Shown: in pieces, positions 17,557 to 26,707 of the stretch | Layout of the letters: every line of letters starts with the position of its first letter | How positions within the stretch are numbered: position 1 is the stretch's first letter | From: an uncultured Planctomycetota bacterium | GTDB taxonomy: Bacteria > Planctomycetota > Planctomycetia > Pirellulales > Thermoguttaceae | Reading direction: 5' to 3' | Assembly (NCBI GenBank): GCA_900318195.1 | Contig: ONJR01000090.1 | Span: 1 to 61,188 of the forward strand | DNA: 61,188 nt | The notes under the pieces: generated by a model | The model's input: the letters and a program-made list of their open reading frames with translations, nothing else | The model's database searches: none | What the model was told of the DNA's origin: nothing | Translations under genes and position numbers: made by a program

Positions 17557-18149
17557 TAGCGTAAATGCGGTTAATTCGTCATTCATTGCCTCTTTTCATT
17601 TCAGAGACTGGCGGTTGAACAGTACAAAAACAACGTCGCAAAGGTCGTTAAACTGACAAAGGACTTGCCCGAGCTCGAGGTAGACGACTTTACTCAGAGA
17701 ACGTCGTGAAAAACTAGGCTGTTTGTATACACGTTTCCGTTAAACTGCGATCTCGCCGACGACAGCATACCTTACAAGAGAGCTCAAAACACTCTACAGT
17801 CTAGGTCTCGCCAACTCTCTTTGCCACCGTCGAGTCCGCAGAAGCGCAATGTCCGAGCTAGAATTCTCGTTCGCTCCCGCGCCGCCCCGAATCTTGACTG
17901 GTAGCCTATCGCTCGACGAGGTTCGACGAGTCGATTAACGTGCTTGAGCCTGTTATCGCCTGTAATCGATTTCCCCAAACAACGCAAAGCAATCGTGATC
18001 ATTCGAGGTCAAGTATGATCCAATAATTCCTCTTTCACGCTCAACAGAAATAGCGTATACTTGCGCATGCGGGTGCTCGCCGCGTTTGGCGGCGCGTCGT
18101 CTCGCTTGAACATTCAATTCGCGTATACAGTCAAAAAAAGGAGTTTTTG
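17557..18149. other. Intergenic stretch with fragmentary coding traces
   Basis: Nearly 600 bases without an intact gene. A short + frame (about 17,606-17,709) reads AVEQYKNNVAKVVKLTKDLP then a few residues and a stop, a coding-like tail I cannot place. The end of the stretch holds an AAAAAAAGGAG ribosome binding site for the lipoprotein gene. Confidence 0.4.
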
Positions 18150-19013
18150 ATGACGTCGCGGTCGGTTAGTGGTAAACGTTTGTCAGTTCGGGTTAAGATC
18201 TCAGGACGTGGTCTTGCCGTCATAGCGGTAGCGTTGTTGTGCGCGTCTGGCTGCGGAACGACAAAATTCTCTGATACGAGTCGAACGGGGACAGAGCAGT
18301 TGCTCATTTCGAGCGCGATGGAAGAGCTTGTGGATCAGTACGACTACTCTCGCCTTTCAGGTCTTAAGGTTCACGTCAAGGCGGCGAATAGCGCCACGGA
18401 CGGGGACTATCTCAAGAGTCTTGTACGCCAGCAGCTCGCGGCAAACGGCGCGTTCGTTAAAGACGACGAAGCGTCTGCCGATTACATCGTCGAGATAGCT
18501 CCTGGCGCTGTCGGGACGAATCGTTACGAGCTCATGTACGGCATACCAGAGACGAAGATACCAGCGATCGGCACGCTTAATAACGGCACCTCGATCCCCG
18601 AATTCGCGCTCATTAAGCGCACGGATCAAAAGGCGCAGGTTAAACTACGTATGTGGGCTTACAATAAAACGACGGGCACGATCATCTGGCAGTCGGGGGT
18701 GAATACTAAGACGGCCAATATTAGGGATCGTTGGATCTTCGGAGCGGGTCCCTTTACCACGGCGACGTACGACAACGCCGGCGTGCGAATTGGCGGCGAT
18801 CGAGCGATTCCACAGACGTTCGGCGAACAGACGACCGTCGCAGAGAAGACGTCCGTTTGTGCGGAAGCGTCATACCAAGAACTCGATGAAAAAGCGATTG
18901 AACGCCTTCAAAAAATCCGCGAGGAAGGTCTCGTGAAAGCGGTTGAAGCGGAGGCGGCAACCGAGGAACCGCTCGAACTTGAAGAAGACGTAGCTACAGA
19001 AAAAGCGGAATAG
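18150..19013 (+). CDS. Lipoprotein of unknown function
   Basis: Start ATG at 18150, 6 bases after AAAAAGGAG. The 287-residue protein has a basic N-terminus, a hydrophobic stretch (GLAVIAVALLCASGC) and a lipobox ending in Cys (CASGCG), so it should be lipid-anchored. The mature part contains NSATDGDYLKSLVRQQLAAN, an ADYIVEIAPGAVG-type strand and VKLRMWAYNKTTGTIIWQSG, resembling outer-membrane-associated proteins with a 'variance over cellular copies' style fold found in planctomycetes; I do not recognise a characterised family. The acidic C-terminal tail (about 35 residues, Glu/Ala-rich) is low complexity. A bidirectional terminator separates it from the convergent next gene. Confidence 0.75.
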   Translation: MTSRSVSGKRLSVRVKISGRGLAVIAVALLCASGCGTTKFSDTSRTGTEQLLISSAMEELVDQYDYSRLSGLKVHVKAANSATDGDYLKSLVRQQLAANGAFVKDDEASADYIVEIAPGAVGTNRYELMYGIPETKIPAIGTLNNGTSIPEFALIKRTDQKAQVKLRMWAYNKTTGTIIWQSGVNTKTANIRDRWIFGAGPFTTATYDNAGVRIGGDRAIPQTFGEQTTVAEKTSVCAEASYQELDEKAIERLQKIREEGLVKAVEAEAATEEPLELEEDVATEKAE

Positions 19014-19048
19014 AATCGACAGGCGTTGACATTACAACGACCAAAACG

Positions 19049-19077
19049 AAAAAGGCGACCATCGACGTCGCCTTTTT
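19049..19077. terminator. Bidirectional terminator between convergent genes
   Basis: A perfect stem AAAAAGGCGAC/GTCGCCTTTTT with a 7-base loop lies between the stops of the lipoprotein gene and the leftward TPR gene. It has A and T runs on both sides, so it can serve both strands. Confidence 0.9.
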
Positions 19078-19105
19078 TGTTTCAAACCGCCGTTATATGT
19101 TCACG

Positions 19106-20911
19106 CTACTGCGGAAACCGCCGACGATATTCGTCCTGAACCATTTTGATTTCGTCCAATTTATTGTCTTTTCCAAGATACTCGATCCAGTCGTGAAAGA
19201 AGATCGGAAGATTTAATTTGAACTCGTTAAAATTCGGATCGAGACTCGTTCCCAGATCAGTTAGCTGAATGGCGGTCGCGTATCGTCGTTCTTTCATGGC
19301 GACGTCGATCGCCCAGTTATTCAGGGTCGCCTTCAAATTGCCGAGAATCGTACGATTATTCGGCGCAAGCTGGATCGCTTTAATATACGAAGCGATCGCG
19401 CGCTCGTAGTCGCCGGACTGATAATAATCGACCCCTACGTTATAGTATATCGTCGCCACTAACTCGACGTCGGTAATTTCACGCATCGGACGACGCGAAC
19501 GTGTAAAGGAATAACCGAGCGGCGCCGTCTTGTCGATCGTAAAAGTTGTCGAACCTTCCTCCGCGCCGGTTGCGTTCGACTTGGAGCGCGTTCCGTTGAA
19601 AGAGACCAAATTCAGCGTCGCGCTAGCGTCAGAAGATTGCGTAAGCTCATCCGAAACGCCAAGATTAACCTGCACAGAATCCTTAGACGCGTAAGGACGC
19701 ATTCTATCAGGCAGGCGATCCCAATTCGTACAGGTCGTTTCAAGATCGAGGAAAGAATCTGCGTACTTTACCCTGCTCTTCGCGTGCCCAGTCGTCTCAA
19801 GCGCGGCAACTTCAAGACCAACCCGAGACGCAAAACAGTTAAAGAGCACCGTTGCGCTAACGCAGTTGAAAACGCCAGAATCAAGGGACGCCGCGACGCT
19901 GGAACAGTTCAAATCGTACTTCGCATAGAGCGCGTAACTGTGCAGAAAAGTATAGACCTTTTCTGTCTTCATGAGCTCGTCTTGCAACGTGCGAGTCTGG
20001 GACGTTAGAGTTGAAAGCAAGGACTCAAATCGAGCGCAGTAACGCGCGCGCTTCTCGCGGGTCGTAAGCCCTTCGGCAATAAGCGCCGCGTCTAGTAGAC
20101 TCACCGAATCCCACGCGCCGTCCGCAGCGTCGAGTAGTAAGCTACGCTCGTCTGGGTCAAGATTCGTTAGAATAAAAACAACGTAATCGTCTGGAACAGG
20201 CGCGGAGGTCGCGCCGACGAGATCAACCGTTGTCGTCGCGCGCTCGCCTTCTTTTTTCTCGCCCTCCTTTACCGTCGGAAAGATAAAATTTTTATGCGGC
20301 GTTACAACGCACAAACCGCCGGACTCGCGCACAAGATCGTCTAGCTCCGCGCTATCTACAATCCGTAGAAAATCGTAACGTCCGTTCTTCTGAGAAAGGT
20401 ACGCGCCCGAACGAGCACGCGCGTCCTTCGCTTCTTTCGGTGCGCGCGCAGTTACTCGCGAACCAACGCCGCTCTGCGGAACAGACGAACTACTGCTCGT
20501 TGAAATCGCTGTCGGAGGCGCTATCGCGCGCGTTGACGACGAGCTCGACGGCGCGGTTTCACGAAGACGAACTACGCCGCTAGGCGAGCTTGCGCGCCCG
20601 ATCGGTTGAGGATCGAAGCTCGGGCGCGACGCGTGAGAAGAACGAGGAATTGTCGTCGGAGTTTGACCAACCGTCGCTCTAGCGCGCGGAGAGTAGGAGT
20701 CGCCGTTAAGATACCCGCGACGTTGCCCGCTCTGATCGCTAGCGCGTTCGTTACCCGGCGCGTTATATCGCTGAACCTGTGCGACAGCGACCCCGGAATT
20801 ATAGAATAGCGTTAGCGCGACGATCAACGCGGGACTAAAGAGCGCTAAGCACAGGAGCGCGCGCCGCAATTCGCACGCGGCAAAGTTCAGGAAGTTTCGA
20901 TTGGTCTGCAT
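19106..20911 (-). CDS. Exported transglutaminase-like protein with TPR repeats
   Basis: From ATG 20911 the protein is 601 residues; a TTG at 20926 would add five. It has an N-terminal hydrophobic segment (ALLCLALFSPALIVALTLFY), then about 130 residues rich in Ser, Arg and Pro that look disordered. A transglutaminase-like domain follows, with Cys in SGVFNCVSATVLFNCFASRV, His in ALETTGHAKSRV and an acidic residue in SFLDLETT. TPR units close the protein (ATIYYNVGVDYYQSGDYERA and the following AIASYIKAIQLAPNNR). The combination suggests an envelope-associated processing or scaffold protein. It is the second transglutaminase-like exported protein in the window. Confidence 0.75.
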   Translation of the reverse strand: MQTNRNFLNFAACELRRALLCLALFSPALIVALTLFYNSGVAVAQVQRYNAPGNERASDQSGQRRGYLNGDSYSPRARATVGQTPTTIPRSSHASRPSFDPQPIGRASSPSGVVRLRETAPSSSSSTRAIAPPTAISTSSSSSVPQSGVGSRVTARAPKEAKDARARSGAYLSQKNGRYDFLRIVDSAELDDLVRESGGLCVVTPHKNFIFPTVKEGEKKEGERATTTVDLVGATSAPVPDDYVVFILTNLDPDERSLLLDAADGAWDSVSLLDAALIAEGLTTREKRARYCARFESLLSTLTSQTRTLQDELMKTEKVYTFLHSYALYAKYDLNCSSVAASLDSGVFNCVSATVLFNCFASRVGLEVAALETTGHAKSRVKYADSFLDLETTCTNWDRLPDRMRPYASKDSVQVNLGVSDELTQSSDASATLNLVSFNGTRSKSNATGAEEGSTTFTIDKTAPLGYSFTRSRRPMREITDVELVATIYYNVGVDYYQSGDYERAIASYIKAIQLAPNNRTILGNLKATLNNWAIDVAMKERRYATAIQLTDLGTSLDPNFNEFKLNLPIFFHDWIEYLGKDNKLDEIKMVQDEYRRRFPQ

Positions 20912-21430
20912 GGGGACGCCGTTCAATTCGGGGGGAAGGTAGCGGGACGCTCGCGCGTCGCCTATTGCGCCGAAAAGCCGCCGACCGACGCACGCAACTC
21001 GCTACGCGCGCCGCCGTCGACATTGTAATTACGCTCTCTCGACGTTACCCGATCTATTTTAATTGAAAAAAGAGTGAGAAAAAGCGCCAACTTCAGTCAA
21101 AATAACCTCCGCGCTTGAAATCGAGGTCAAATAGCTTGCACAATCATTTTAATCACTATATTCAAAACTATCGATTCAATAAACTTTTATCGATACAAGG
21201 TGGCAAGCTAGCGCGATTGCGCCTGTTTTGACGATTTCATTAAATTTTGCACTTTTAGTCAAGACGTCGATTCTATTCGCCGATACAAGTGAAGGGTTTT
21301 TAGCGACGTGTAAGCGCGCGTTGCAAGAACCGTGGAAGATTAATGATGACGAAAGCGCTCGAAACGGAAAACAGCGCCGCCAACGAAACGTTGTGCAAGG
21401 ACGCGCAACGAATAGGGGCAGGAGGCTCGA
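20912..21430. other. Intergenic region between divergent genes
   Basis: About 520 bases between the leftward TPR protein and the rightward DUF1573 protein. The middle (21,050-21,260) is AT-rich and probably carries promoters for both; I could not pick a convincing -35/-10 pair. The right end holds GCAGGAGG as ribosome binding site for the DUF1573 gene. Confidence 0.45.
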
Positions 21431-22921
21431 ATGAACATTAAACACGCTAATATGGGAACGACGACTCGTCGAATACAGCGTCGGCGCAAGGCGCGCGCTA
21501 GTCGCGCGTGGCTCGCGCTCGCAATTATATGCGCGTTCCTAGCGCGACCGCTATACGCGCAAACGGATCAGTGGGCGGTTAAAATGTTCAGTGAGCTGGG
21601 AACCGATAGAATGCACAATTTCGGAAGCGTTGCGCTACACGCGGACGTCGAAAAGCGATTCCCGTTCAAGAATATCTATAACGAAGACGTCGTTATTGCC
21701 TCGGTCTCGTCTAATTGCGGATGCACGAAGGCGACGGTAACGAAGCAGGTCGTTCATCCAGGCGAAATCGGCGAAGTTGTCGCGAGGGTTGACACGTCGG
21801 GACGCGAGCACACAAAGCAACGCAAGGCGACAATTCGACTCGTCTTCAGTAAACCGACGCGCGCGGAAGTTCAGATGCAGGTAAAGACCTATATTCGTCC
21901 GGACGTCGGATTCGAGCCAGGGATTATCGAGTTCGGCGCCGTTCAACACGGTAAAAGCGTCGTTAAGAAAGCGTATCTTCAATATGAGGGGCGACCCGAC
22001 TGGGCGCTCGTCAATATACAGAAGAATAATCCCGGTATTAAGGCGGAGGCGCGAGTGGCGCGTCGTCGGGGCGGAAGCGTTGTGTATGAAATCTTCGTCG
22101 AGCTCAAACCGGACGCCGCGCCCGGCTATATTCACGACTTACTCCACTTCCAAACAAACGATCGCGATCCAGCGACCGCGTCAATCTTCTTACCGGTTCA
22201 AGCGCTCGTTGTAGAACCGTTGTGCGCAAAGCCGAGTTTTCTGCAATTAGGGGTCGTTAATCCAGGTCAGAAGGTTACGAAGAATATTGTCATTAGTGGG
22301 TCGGAGCCCTTTAAAATATCGGATCTTCAATCGAGCGATCCTCGCGTGAGTTATCTCAAGACGAATCTCAATAATACGGTGCACGTATTGCCAATCAGCT
22401 TTACAGCGGACGATCATCTCGGCGAAATTAACGCGACGCTCATTGTAACGACAGATCAAGTCGACGATCAGGGTATGCCGCAGACGGTCGAAATTCAGAC
22501 GTCGGGCTACGTGGTCGCGCCGGGTCAGGCTGGTTCAAGCGCCAGTCGCAAGTCGAGCGCGCCGAAATCAGCGAGCGCGGCTGGCGGTCGACGAAACGCT
22601 GGCGACGTGCCGATTAATCGCGGAATTTCTGACGAGTCCGAAGGAGAGGCAACGTCTCATGAAGCTCAGGCGGAGCCGAGCGACGAACCGCTCATTCTGG
22701 AACCCATCACCTCGAACGCAACGAAAGGCGCGACCTCCAAGAAGGATTCCGACGGCTGGACGCTTGTACGCGACGAGGAACGTAGCGTGCTAACGAAGAC
22801 GCACAAACCGAACGCAAACGAATGGACTGGCAACTGGCGCGCCGTACGAAAAGCGGACGACGAACCCAAATCAACGCCTGCTATGACGGCGCGCGTTTTC
22901 GACGAGACTAAAAAAAGATAG
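21431..22921 (+). CDS. Exported DUF1573-domain protein
   Basis: A 496-residue protein with a basic N-terminus and a hydrophobic segment (AWLALAIICAFLARPLYAQ), preceded by AGGAGG. Residues 60-140 hold the DUF1573 pattern: HNFGSVALHADVEKRFPFKN, then SSNCGCTKATVTKQVVHPGE (the Cys-x-Cys-T motif), and RKATIRLVFSKP. A second, similar Ig-like domain follows (LQLGVVNPGQKVTKNIVISG). The C-terminal 130 residues are Ser/Ala/Asp-rich and look disordered. DUF1573 proteins are plentiful in planctomycetes and Bacteroidetes, usually exported; their role is unknown. Confidence 0.85.
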   Translation: MNIKHANMGTTTRRIQRRRKARASRAWLALAIICAFLARPLYAQTDQWAVKMFSELGTDRMHNFGSVALHADVEKRFPFKNIYNEDVVIASVSSNCGCTKATVTKQVVHPGEIGEVVARVDTSGREHTKQRKATIRLVFSKPTRAEVQMQVKTYIRPDVGFEPGIIEFGAVQHGKSVVKKAYLQYEGRPDWALVNIQKNNPGIKAEARVARRRGGSVVYEIFVELKPDAAPGYIHDLLHFQTNDRDPATASIFLPVQALVVEPLCAKPSFLQLGVVNPGQKVTKNIVISGSEPFKISDLQSSDPRVSYLKTNLNNTVHVLPISFTADDHLGEINATLIVTTDQVDDQGMPQTVEIQTSGYVVAPGQAGSSASRKSSAPKSASAAGGRRNAGDVPINRGISDESEGEATSHEAQAEPSDEPLILEPITSNATKGATSKKDSDGWTLVRDEERSVLTKTHKPNANEWTGNWRAVRKADDEPKSTPAMTARVFDETKKR

Positions 22922-22953
22922 CCAATCGCTGAGAACTACTCGCAATTCCCCGA

Positions 22954-22980
22954 GGGCGCAGATTGAGTTAATTTGCGCCC
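22954..22980 (+). terminator. Stem-loop after DUF1573 gene
   Basis: GGGCGCA (22954-22960) and TGCGCCC (22974-22980) form a stem with a 13-base loop 33 bases after the stop. No T run follows directly, so it is a weak terminator candidate. Confidence 0.4.
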
Positions 22981-23012
22981 CAATCAAACGCTTGACATTT
23001 AAACTGACGTCG

Positions 23013-23265
23013 CGTCCTTTTCCGCGAGGGAAACGGACGTGCAACGCGAATATGGCTGGACCTTATCCTCAAGAGACGACTTAAACAATGCGTCGACTGG
23101 AGCAAGATCGATAAAAAATCGTATCTCGCCGCTATGATGAAAAGCCCTTGGAAGAGCGTGAAAATTTCAAACCTTTTGCGCAACGCTTACGGATCGTATT
23201 AACGATCGCGAATTCTTTATGAAAGGGCGTTGACTACTCCTATTATTACGAGAACGACGAGCCGC
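23013..23265 (+). pseudogene. Fic-domain (cell filamentation type) gene remnant
   Basis: In one frame this reads FREGNGRATRIWLDLILKRR, followed by KQCVDWSKIDKKSYLAAMMK. After a stop, a second frame near 23,200 reads INDREFFMKGR, and a third then gives VDYSYYYEND. These match in order the Fic motif HPFREGNGR-TRIW and the tail 'INDREVFMKGID-SYYYE' of AMPylating Fic proteins. The catalytic His codon appears as CGT (Arg) and a base is inserted before the Arg-Glu-Gly, so the gene is dead. The N-terminal part is absent. Fic toxins are often paired with an antitoxin, none of which is visible here. Confidence 0.75.
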
Positions 23266-23309
23266 GCTTGACCCGTCCTATACGAAATAGCCAGTCTCGA
23301 AGTTAAGTT

Positions 23310-23410
23310 TTTCTTCTCCGAACAGCGATCTGTCTGCGCGATCTATTGCAAAGGTCAAACGAACAAATACAATGTCTACAAGAGGCGCGCGCTCGACGCG
23401 TGGAACTAAC
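23310..23410 (+). pseudogene. Short orphan C-terminal coding trace
   Basis: One + frame reads KFFFSEQRSVCAIYCKGQTN, then KYNVYKRRALDAWN and a stop at 23,408. It has no upstream start in frame and follows the decayed Fic gene. I do not recognise the family. It may belong to the same decayed module. Confidence 0.3.
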
Positions 23411-23440
23411 GATTGTATTTAGATTGAATGGAGGTCGGAT

Positions 23441-24604
23441 ATGCCCAAAGCTGACGACGCATTAGAAGCGCGCGAGAGCCAAGACGGAATTATAACACGC
23501 GTCGATTGCGTGTCTGAGGCGGGTTCGCACGCGTCGACGAAAGGTAAAGAGCCGATCTCATGGAACAAGTTGATCGCGGCGGTTGTCTTGGCGCCTTTAC
23601 TCTGGTACGGGGGATTCGTTGTTGTCTTCGGGTATTCAATGGGTCAGCAGTGGACGGAGGATTTGAATTTTGCGCTAGCGCTCTTGTACTACGCCGGTTT
23701 TTTTGGTTTCGTCTGGTTTTCGCCCCTCTGCGCGCTCTGGGTCGTTTATACCTTGATTCGCAATTTTCGCCAAGGCGTCATTGGGAGAATGTTGGCGCTC
23801 GCGCTCTTTATAGCGTTGAGCTGGCCTGCTTATCGTATCGTTCCGCAGTTTGTACAGGAGTATTATTCCGCGTGGCGGGTTCAACGGATTGTCGCGGCGC
23901 TAGTTGCCGGCGACTCCGAACGCGCTATCAAGTATGCGGACGCGATAACGACGCTACCGGAAAGACGCGCGCCCAGGCGCGACGTGCAGACAACCAAAGT
24001 TATTGTGCGCGCACAAGCGCTCGAAATGGCGCGCAATTACGACGCCGCGTTGCGTGAACTAACGTCGCACGATCCCGAGCATGAGCGACTGAATAGTTTC
24101 TATGCGCGCGTTTATTACCGCCAGGGCGAACGCGCGCGCGCGTTCGAGGAATACTGCAAGTTCGCTGATTCGGCGCTCAAATGGCTAGAGCCCGTCTACG
24201 TCAGTATGCAAGGATACGATTCCTTCCCCTCAAACCCTACCCTAATACGGCAACTTGCACGACAGAGAATATTCTATTTCGAGGACGAGTACGACGCGCC
24301 GAACGTTATGCCGTTCGCGAGCTACGACGAATTCCTATCCTTTATGGAAGACGAATACGCGCAAACTACCGAGCCGGAGCGCTTCAAACGCGCGCTCGAA
24401 TTCTGGCGTGAAACCGCGCGCGTCGAACAGGTATACTTCTATCGGCGCAATATTAGAGGGAAAAGCGGTATGTTAGCCGTACCGAACAAGTTTTCGCTCT
24501 GCGACGACGAAGCGTACTTCAGCGAATGGATGGGCTATCTACTAGAACTATGGCGACGTAACGATTCGATCGCAACCTCAGAGCCTCCGAAGAAAGTCAA
24601 ATAA
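23441..24604 (+). CDS. Membrane protein with helical repeat C-terminus, unknown
   Basis: A 387-residue protein with three hydrophobic segments near residues 43-62, 73-108 and 118-132 (LIAAVVLAPLLWYGGFVVVF, LLYYAGFFGFVWFSPLCALW, LALALFIALSWPAYRIV). The C-terminal two thirds are soluble and helical, with TPR-like stretches (EMARNYDAALRELTSHDPEH, VYYRQGERARAFEEYCKF). The membrane part closely resembles the small protein encoded immediately downstream, so the two are paralogues. Start 23441 has a GGAGG site seven bases upstream. Function unknown; the stop overlaps the next frame by one base. Confidence 0.7.
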   Translation: MPKADDALEARESQDGIITRVDCVSEAGSHASTKGKEPISWNKLIAAVVLAPLLWYGGFVVVFGYSMGQQWTEDLNFALALLYYAGFFGFVWFSPLCALWVVYTLIRNFRQGVIGRMLALALFIALSWPAYRIVPQFVQEYYSAWRVQRIVAALVAGDSERAIKYADAITTLPERRAPRRDVQTTKVIVRAQALEMARNYDAALRELTSHDPEHERLNSFYARVYYRQGERARAFEEYCKFADSALKWLEPVYVSMQGYDSFPSNPTLIRQLARQRIFYFEDEYDAPNVMPFASYDEFLSFMEDEYAQTTEPERFKRALEFWRETARVEQVYFYRRNIRGKSGMLAVPNKFSLCDDEAYFSEWMGYLLELWRRNDSIATSEPPKKVK

Positions 24605-24618
24605 TGAAAGGAACTCTC

Positions 24619-25002
24619 ATGAGCATAGGGAATAACTCCACTACTGACAATAAGCGCAAAATCTCCGAACAAAGTAATTCCACCGCTTCGCAACCGGCGA
24701 TTAACTGGGATTTGCTCGCGCCCGCCGCTTTTATCGTTCCACTCTTCTGGTGGGTCGGATTCAACCTCGTCTTCGGCGCGATCGTCGTGGGCGCGGATTT
24801 CTGGCAAATGGAACCGAGAGTCCAAGCCGTCTACCTTATCGGATGGCTCGCGTTGCTTGGAAACCCGATTATATGCGCGCTGTGGGTCGCGAGATCGCTT
24901 GTTCGCGATCGTAAGGACAGTCTCGCTTGGAGAGCGCTCGCGCTCGCGTTTTTTCTTGCGCTCGCGTGCCCGGGCGCGATTTTGCTTGCGGGTCTCATTT
25001 GA
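24619..25002 (+). CDS. Small membrane protein, paralogue of upstream gene
   Basis: Start at ATG 24619 is favoured over an ATG at 24604 because AAAGGA lies seven bases before it. The 127-residue protein has three hydrophobic segments (LAPAAFIVPLFWWVGFNLVF, AVYLIGWLALLGNPIICALW, LALAFFLALACPGAILLAG). The order INWDLL-hydrophobic-ALWVARSLVRD-WRALALAFFLALA mirrors the upstream protein's ISWNKL-hydrophobic-ALWVVYTLIRN-MLALALFIALS. It lacks the soluble C-terminal domain. Function unknown. Confidence 0.65.
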   Translation: MSIGNNSTTDNKRKISEQSNSTASQPAINWDLLAPAAFIVPLFWWVGFNLVFGAIVVGADFWQMEPRVQAVYLIGWLALLGNPIICALWVARSLVRDRKDSLAWRALALAFFLALACPGAILLAGLI

Positions 25003-25408
25003 CAAGCGTTGTTAGATGTAAAACGTTACTACTTCGTATGCCTATTGGTTGCATAAACGGCGTCATGAGGCGAAAGCGACGGATATATCAAATGAATCAA
25101 ATATATTCGTTGAACGTCAAAGAGCGATTACTATGATTCTGATATATTTGCTAGTCATACCAACGATAAACCGATTTTTTTCTCTCTTTATCGTGAAGTT
25201 TATCCCACTGCGCGGACTTTTTGAAGTAGAATACCTATAGGTTCGCGAGTTGAAGTCAAGTCGCATCGTAAGTGAAATTGCGACTAAGGCTACTAACCTG
25301 CGTTTAAATACCTGCTGGTCATCCCCCACGCCCGCGATCAGCTAATCGTAACCCCAAGACATCAAGCCTAGGGGTAGACTGTAACCACGAAATTAGCGGG
25401 GTCGAACT
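25003..25408. other. Region upstream of the cmr operon
   Basis: About 400 bases with no gene. It holds a small stem-loop, AGTCGCA (25,259-25,265) with TGCGACT (25,279-25,285). The AT-rich part around 25,100-25,230 is the likely site of the operon promoter but no clear -35/-10 pair could be chosen. Sequence composition changes sharply here, from the CGCG-rich resident style to AT-richer DNA. Confidence 0.4.
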
Positions 25409-26686
25409 ATGCCGTTAGAATGGGATAAATATTGCCAGTTAAAAATCACCCTAGAGGCTCAAACGCCTTTGATTCTCTTTCATAATCAGCCAGGCGCAAC
25501 GCTGCGCGCGTCAGAAGTCAAGCCGAAGCTCGACCGGTATCTCTACTTGTTTATCGGACAACAAGAGGAACCTACTGTTGAAGAACTCGAGAAGGATGGA
25601 TTCATTCAGAATAACCAGCTGGCTAATGGCAGAACGCATAAGGCGTTGAATTATAAGATGCAGATTAGGGTCTCACGAACATCCAATTGGTCTCCTTCTC
25701 CAATTGACAATAGTTATCCTTGCTTCTATGGAGCAGATAATGAAGATAATGCAACGCCACGTCATATTCTGATATGTGACGTCGATATGATCATCACGTG
25801 TTTTAGCAAGCTCGGTCGAAATCTCATCAAAGAACATATCGAAGACTTCTTTTTGACGACAAACTTTGGTCTTCGTCAAAATAAAGGGTTTGGGAGTTTT
25901 GCTCGCAGTCAATTAACAGTCAACGATAGCGAGAAAGAAATAGATAGTGTAGATTCAGAGACGTTAATCAAACGTTGTGCGTCTAAATTAAAAGAGCGTT
26001 TAAATTCCAACGTTTGTCTTTATGCAGATCTGTCGGAACTCAATACAGAAAATCAATTCAGATGGATATCTCACTTCTCGCGAATTATGAAATCTGGAAT
26101 TAATTATCCTCACAAGGGTCTCTACATAAAGTCGTTTCTATTCAGATATTACCTTAACCAGACGCCGTCTATAGGCAACGAAAAAGCGTGGATCAAAAGC
26201 CACGATTCCTTACTAGTCTTCTCCAGGAATGGCAGAACTGGAGATCGATCTCAAAAGGAAATTAACTATTTTTTACGCGCTTACTTTGGATTCTCAAATA
26301 GTTCGACTTTTATGACGAATCATAATAGAATAACCGTAAAAAATGAAATTAACGATACTTCTACTCGATTGACTACTATCAAAAGGTTGCCATCGCATAT
26401 TTATTTTAAAATAGTACGTAACCATGTGTTCATTCTTGCAACCCCATATGAAACGGAACTCGCTAACCGCGCCTTTAAATTTTATCGAGATGAAGCAAGG
26501 AATCTGATTCCAGAAATATCAACACCGCCTGCTTTTGACGGAGATTCGTTCCTTACAGCTTACCAACTAGAGTTAACAAGCAATGAGAAAGGTTCGATTG
26601 GCGAAATTCTACAAGGCGTATCCAACTATAGAGACAATGATATTGAAATAATGTCAAAGTTACGAAACGTACGATTACTTAATTAG
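25409..26686 (+). CDS. cmr1: Cmr1-like RAMP protein, type III-B effector subunit
   Basis: A 425-residue RAMP-fold protein at the start of the operon. It opens with a beta strand typical of RAMPs (CQLKITLEAQTPLILFHNQP) and has a Gly-rich loop, NFGLRQNKGFGSFARSQL, at about 152-169, the usual RAMP signature. A second RAMP-like half follows (ISHFSRIMKSGINYPHKGLY, near 213). In Cmr complexes Cmr1 caps the foot-distal end near the 3' end of crRNA. Identity as Cmr1 rather than another RAMP is inferred from size and from the presence of all other Cmr subunits downstream. The stop is 21 bases before cas10. Confidence 0.7.
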   Translation: MPLEWDKYCQLKITLEAQTPLILFHNQPGATLRASEVKPKLDRYLYLFIGQQEEPTVEELEKDGFIQNNQLANGRTHKALNYKMQIRVSRTSNWSPSPIDNSYPCFYGADNEDNATPRHILICDVDMIITCFSKLGRNLIKEHIEDFFLTTNFGLRQNKGFGSFARSQLTVNDSEKEIDSVDSETLIKRCASKLKERLNSNVCLYADLSELNTENQFRWISHFSRIMKSGINYPHKGLYIKSFLFRYYLNQTPSIGNEKAWIKSHDSLLVFSRNGRTGDRSQKEINYFLRAYFGFSNSSTFMTNHNRITVKNEINDTSTRLTTIKRLPSHIYFKIVRNHVFILATPYETELANRAFKFYRDEARNLIPEISTPPAFDGDSFLTAYQLELTSNEKGSIGEILQGVSNYRDNDIEIMSKLRNVRLLN

Positions 26687-26707
26687 GAACATTTGCAGAG
26701 CTAATTC

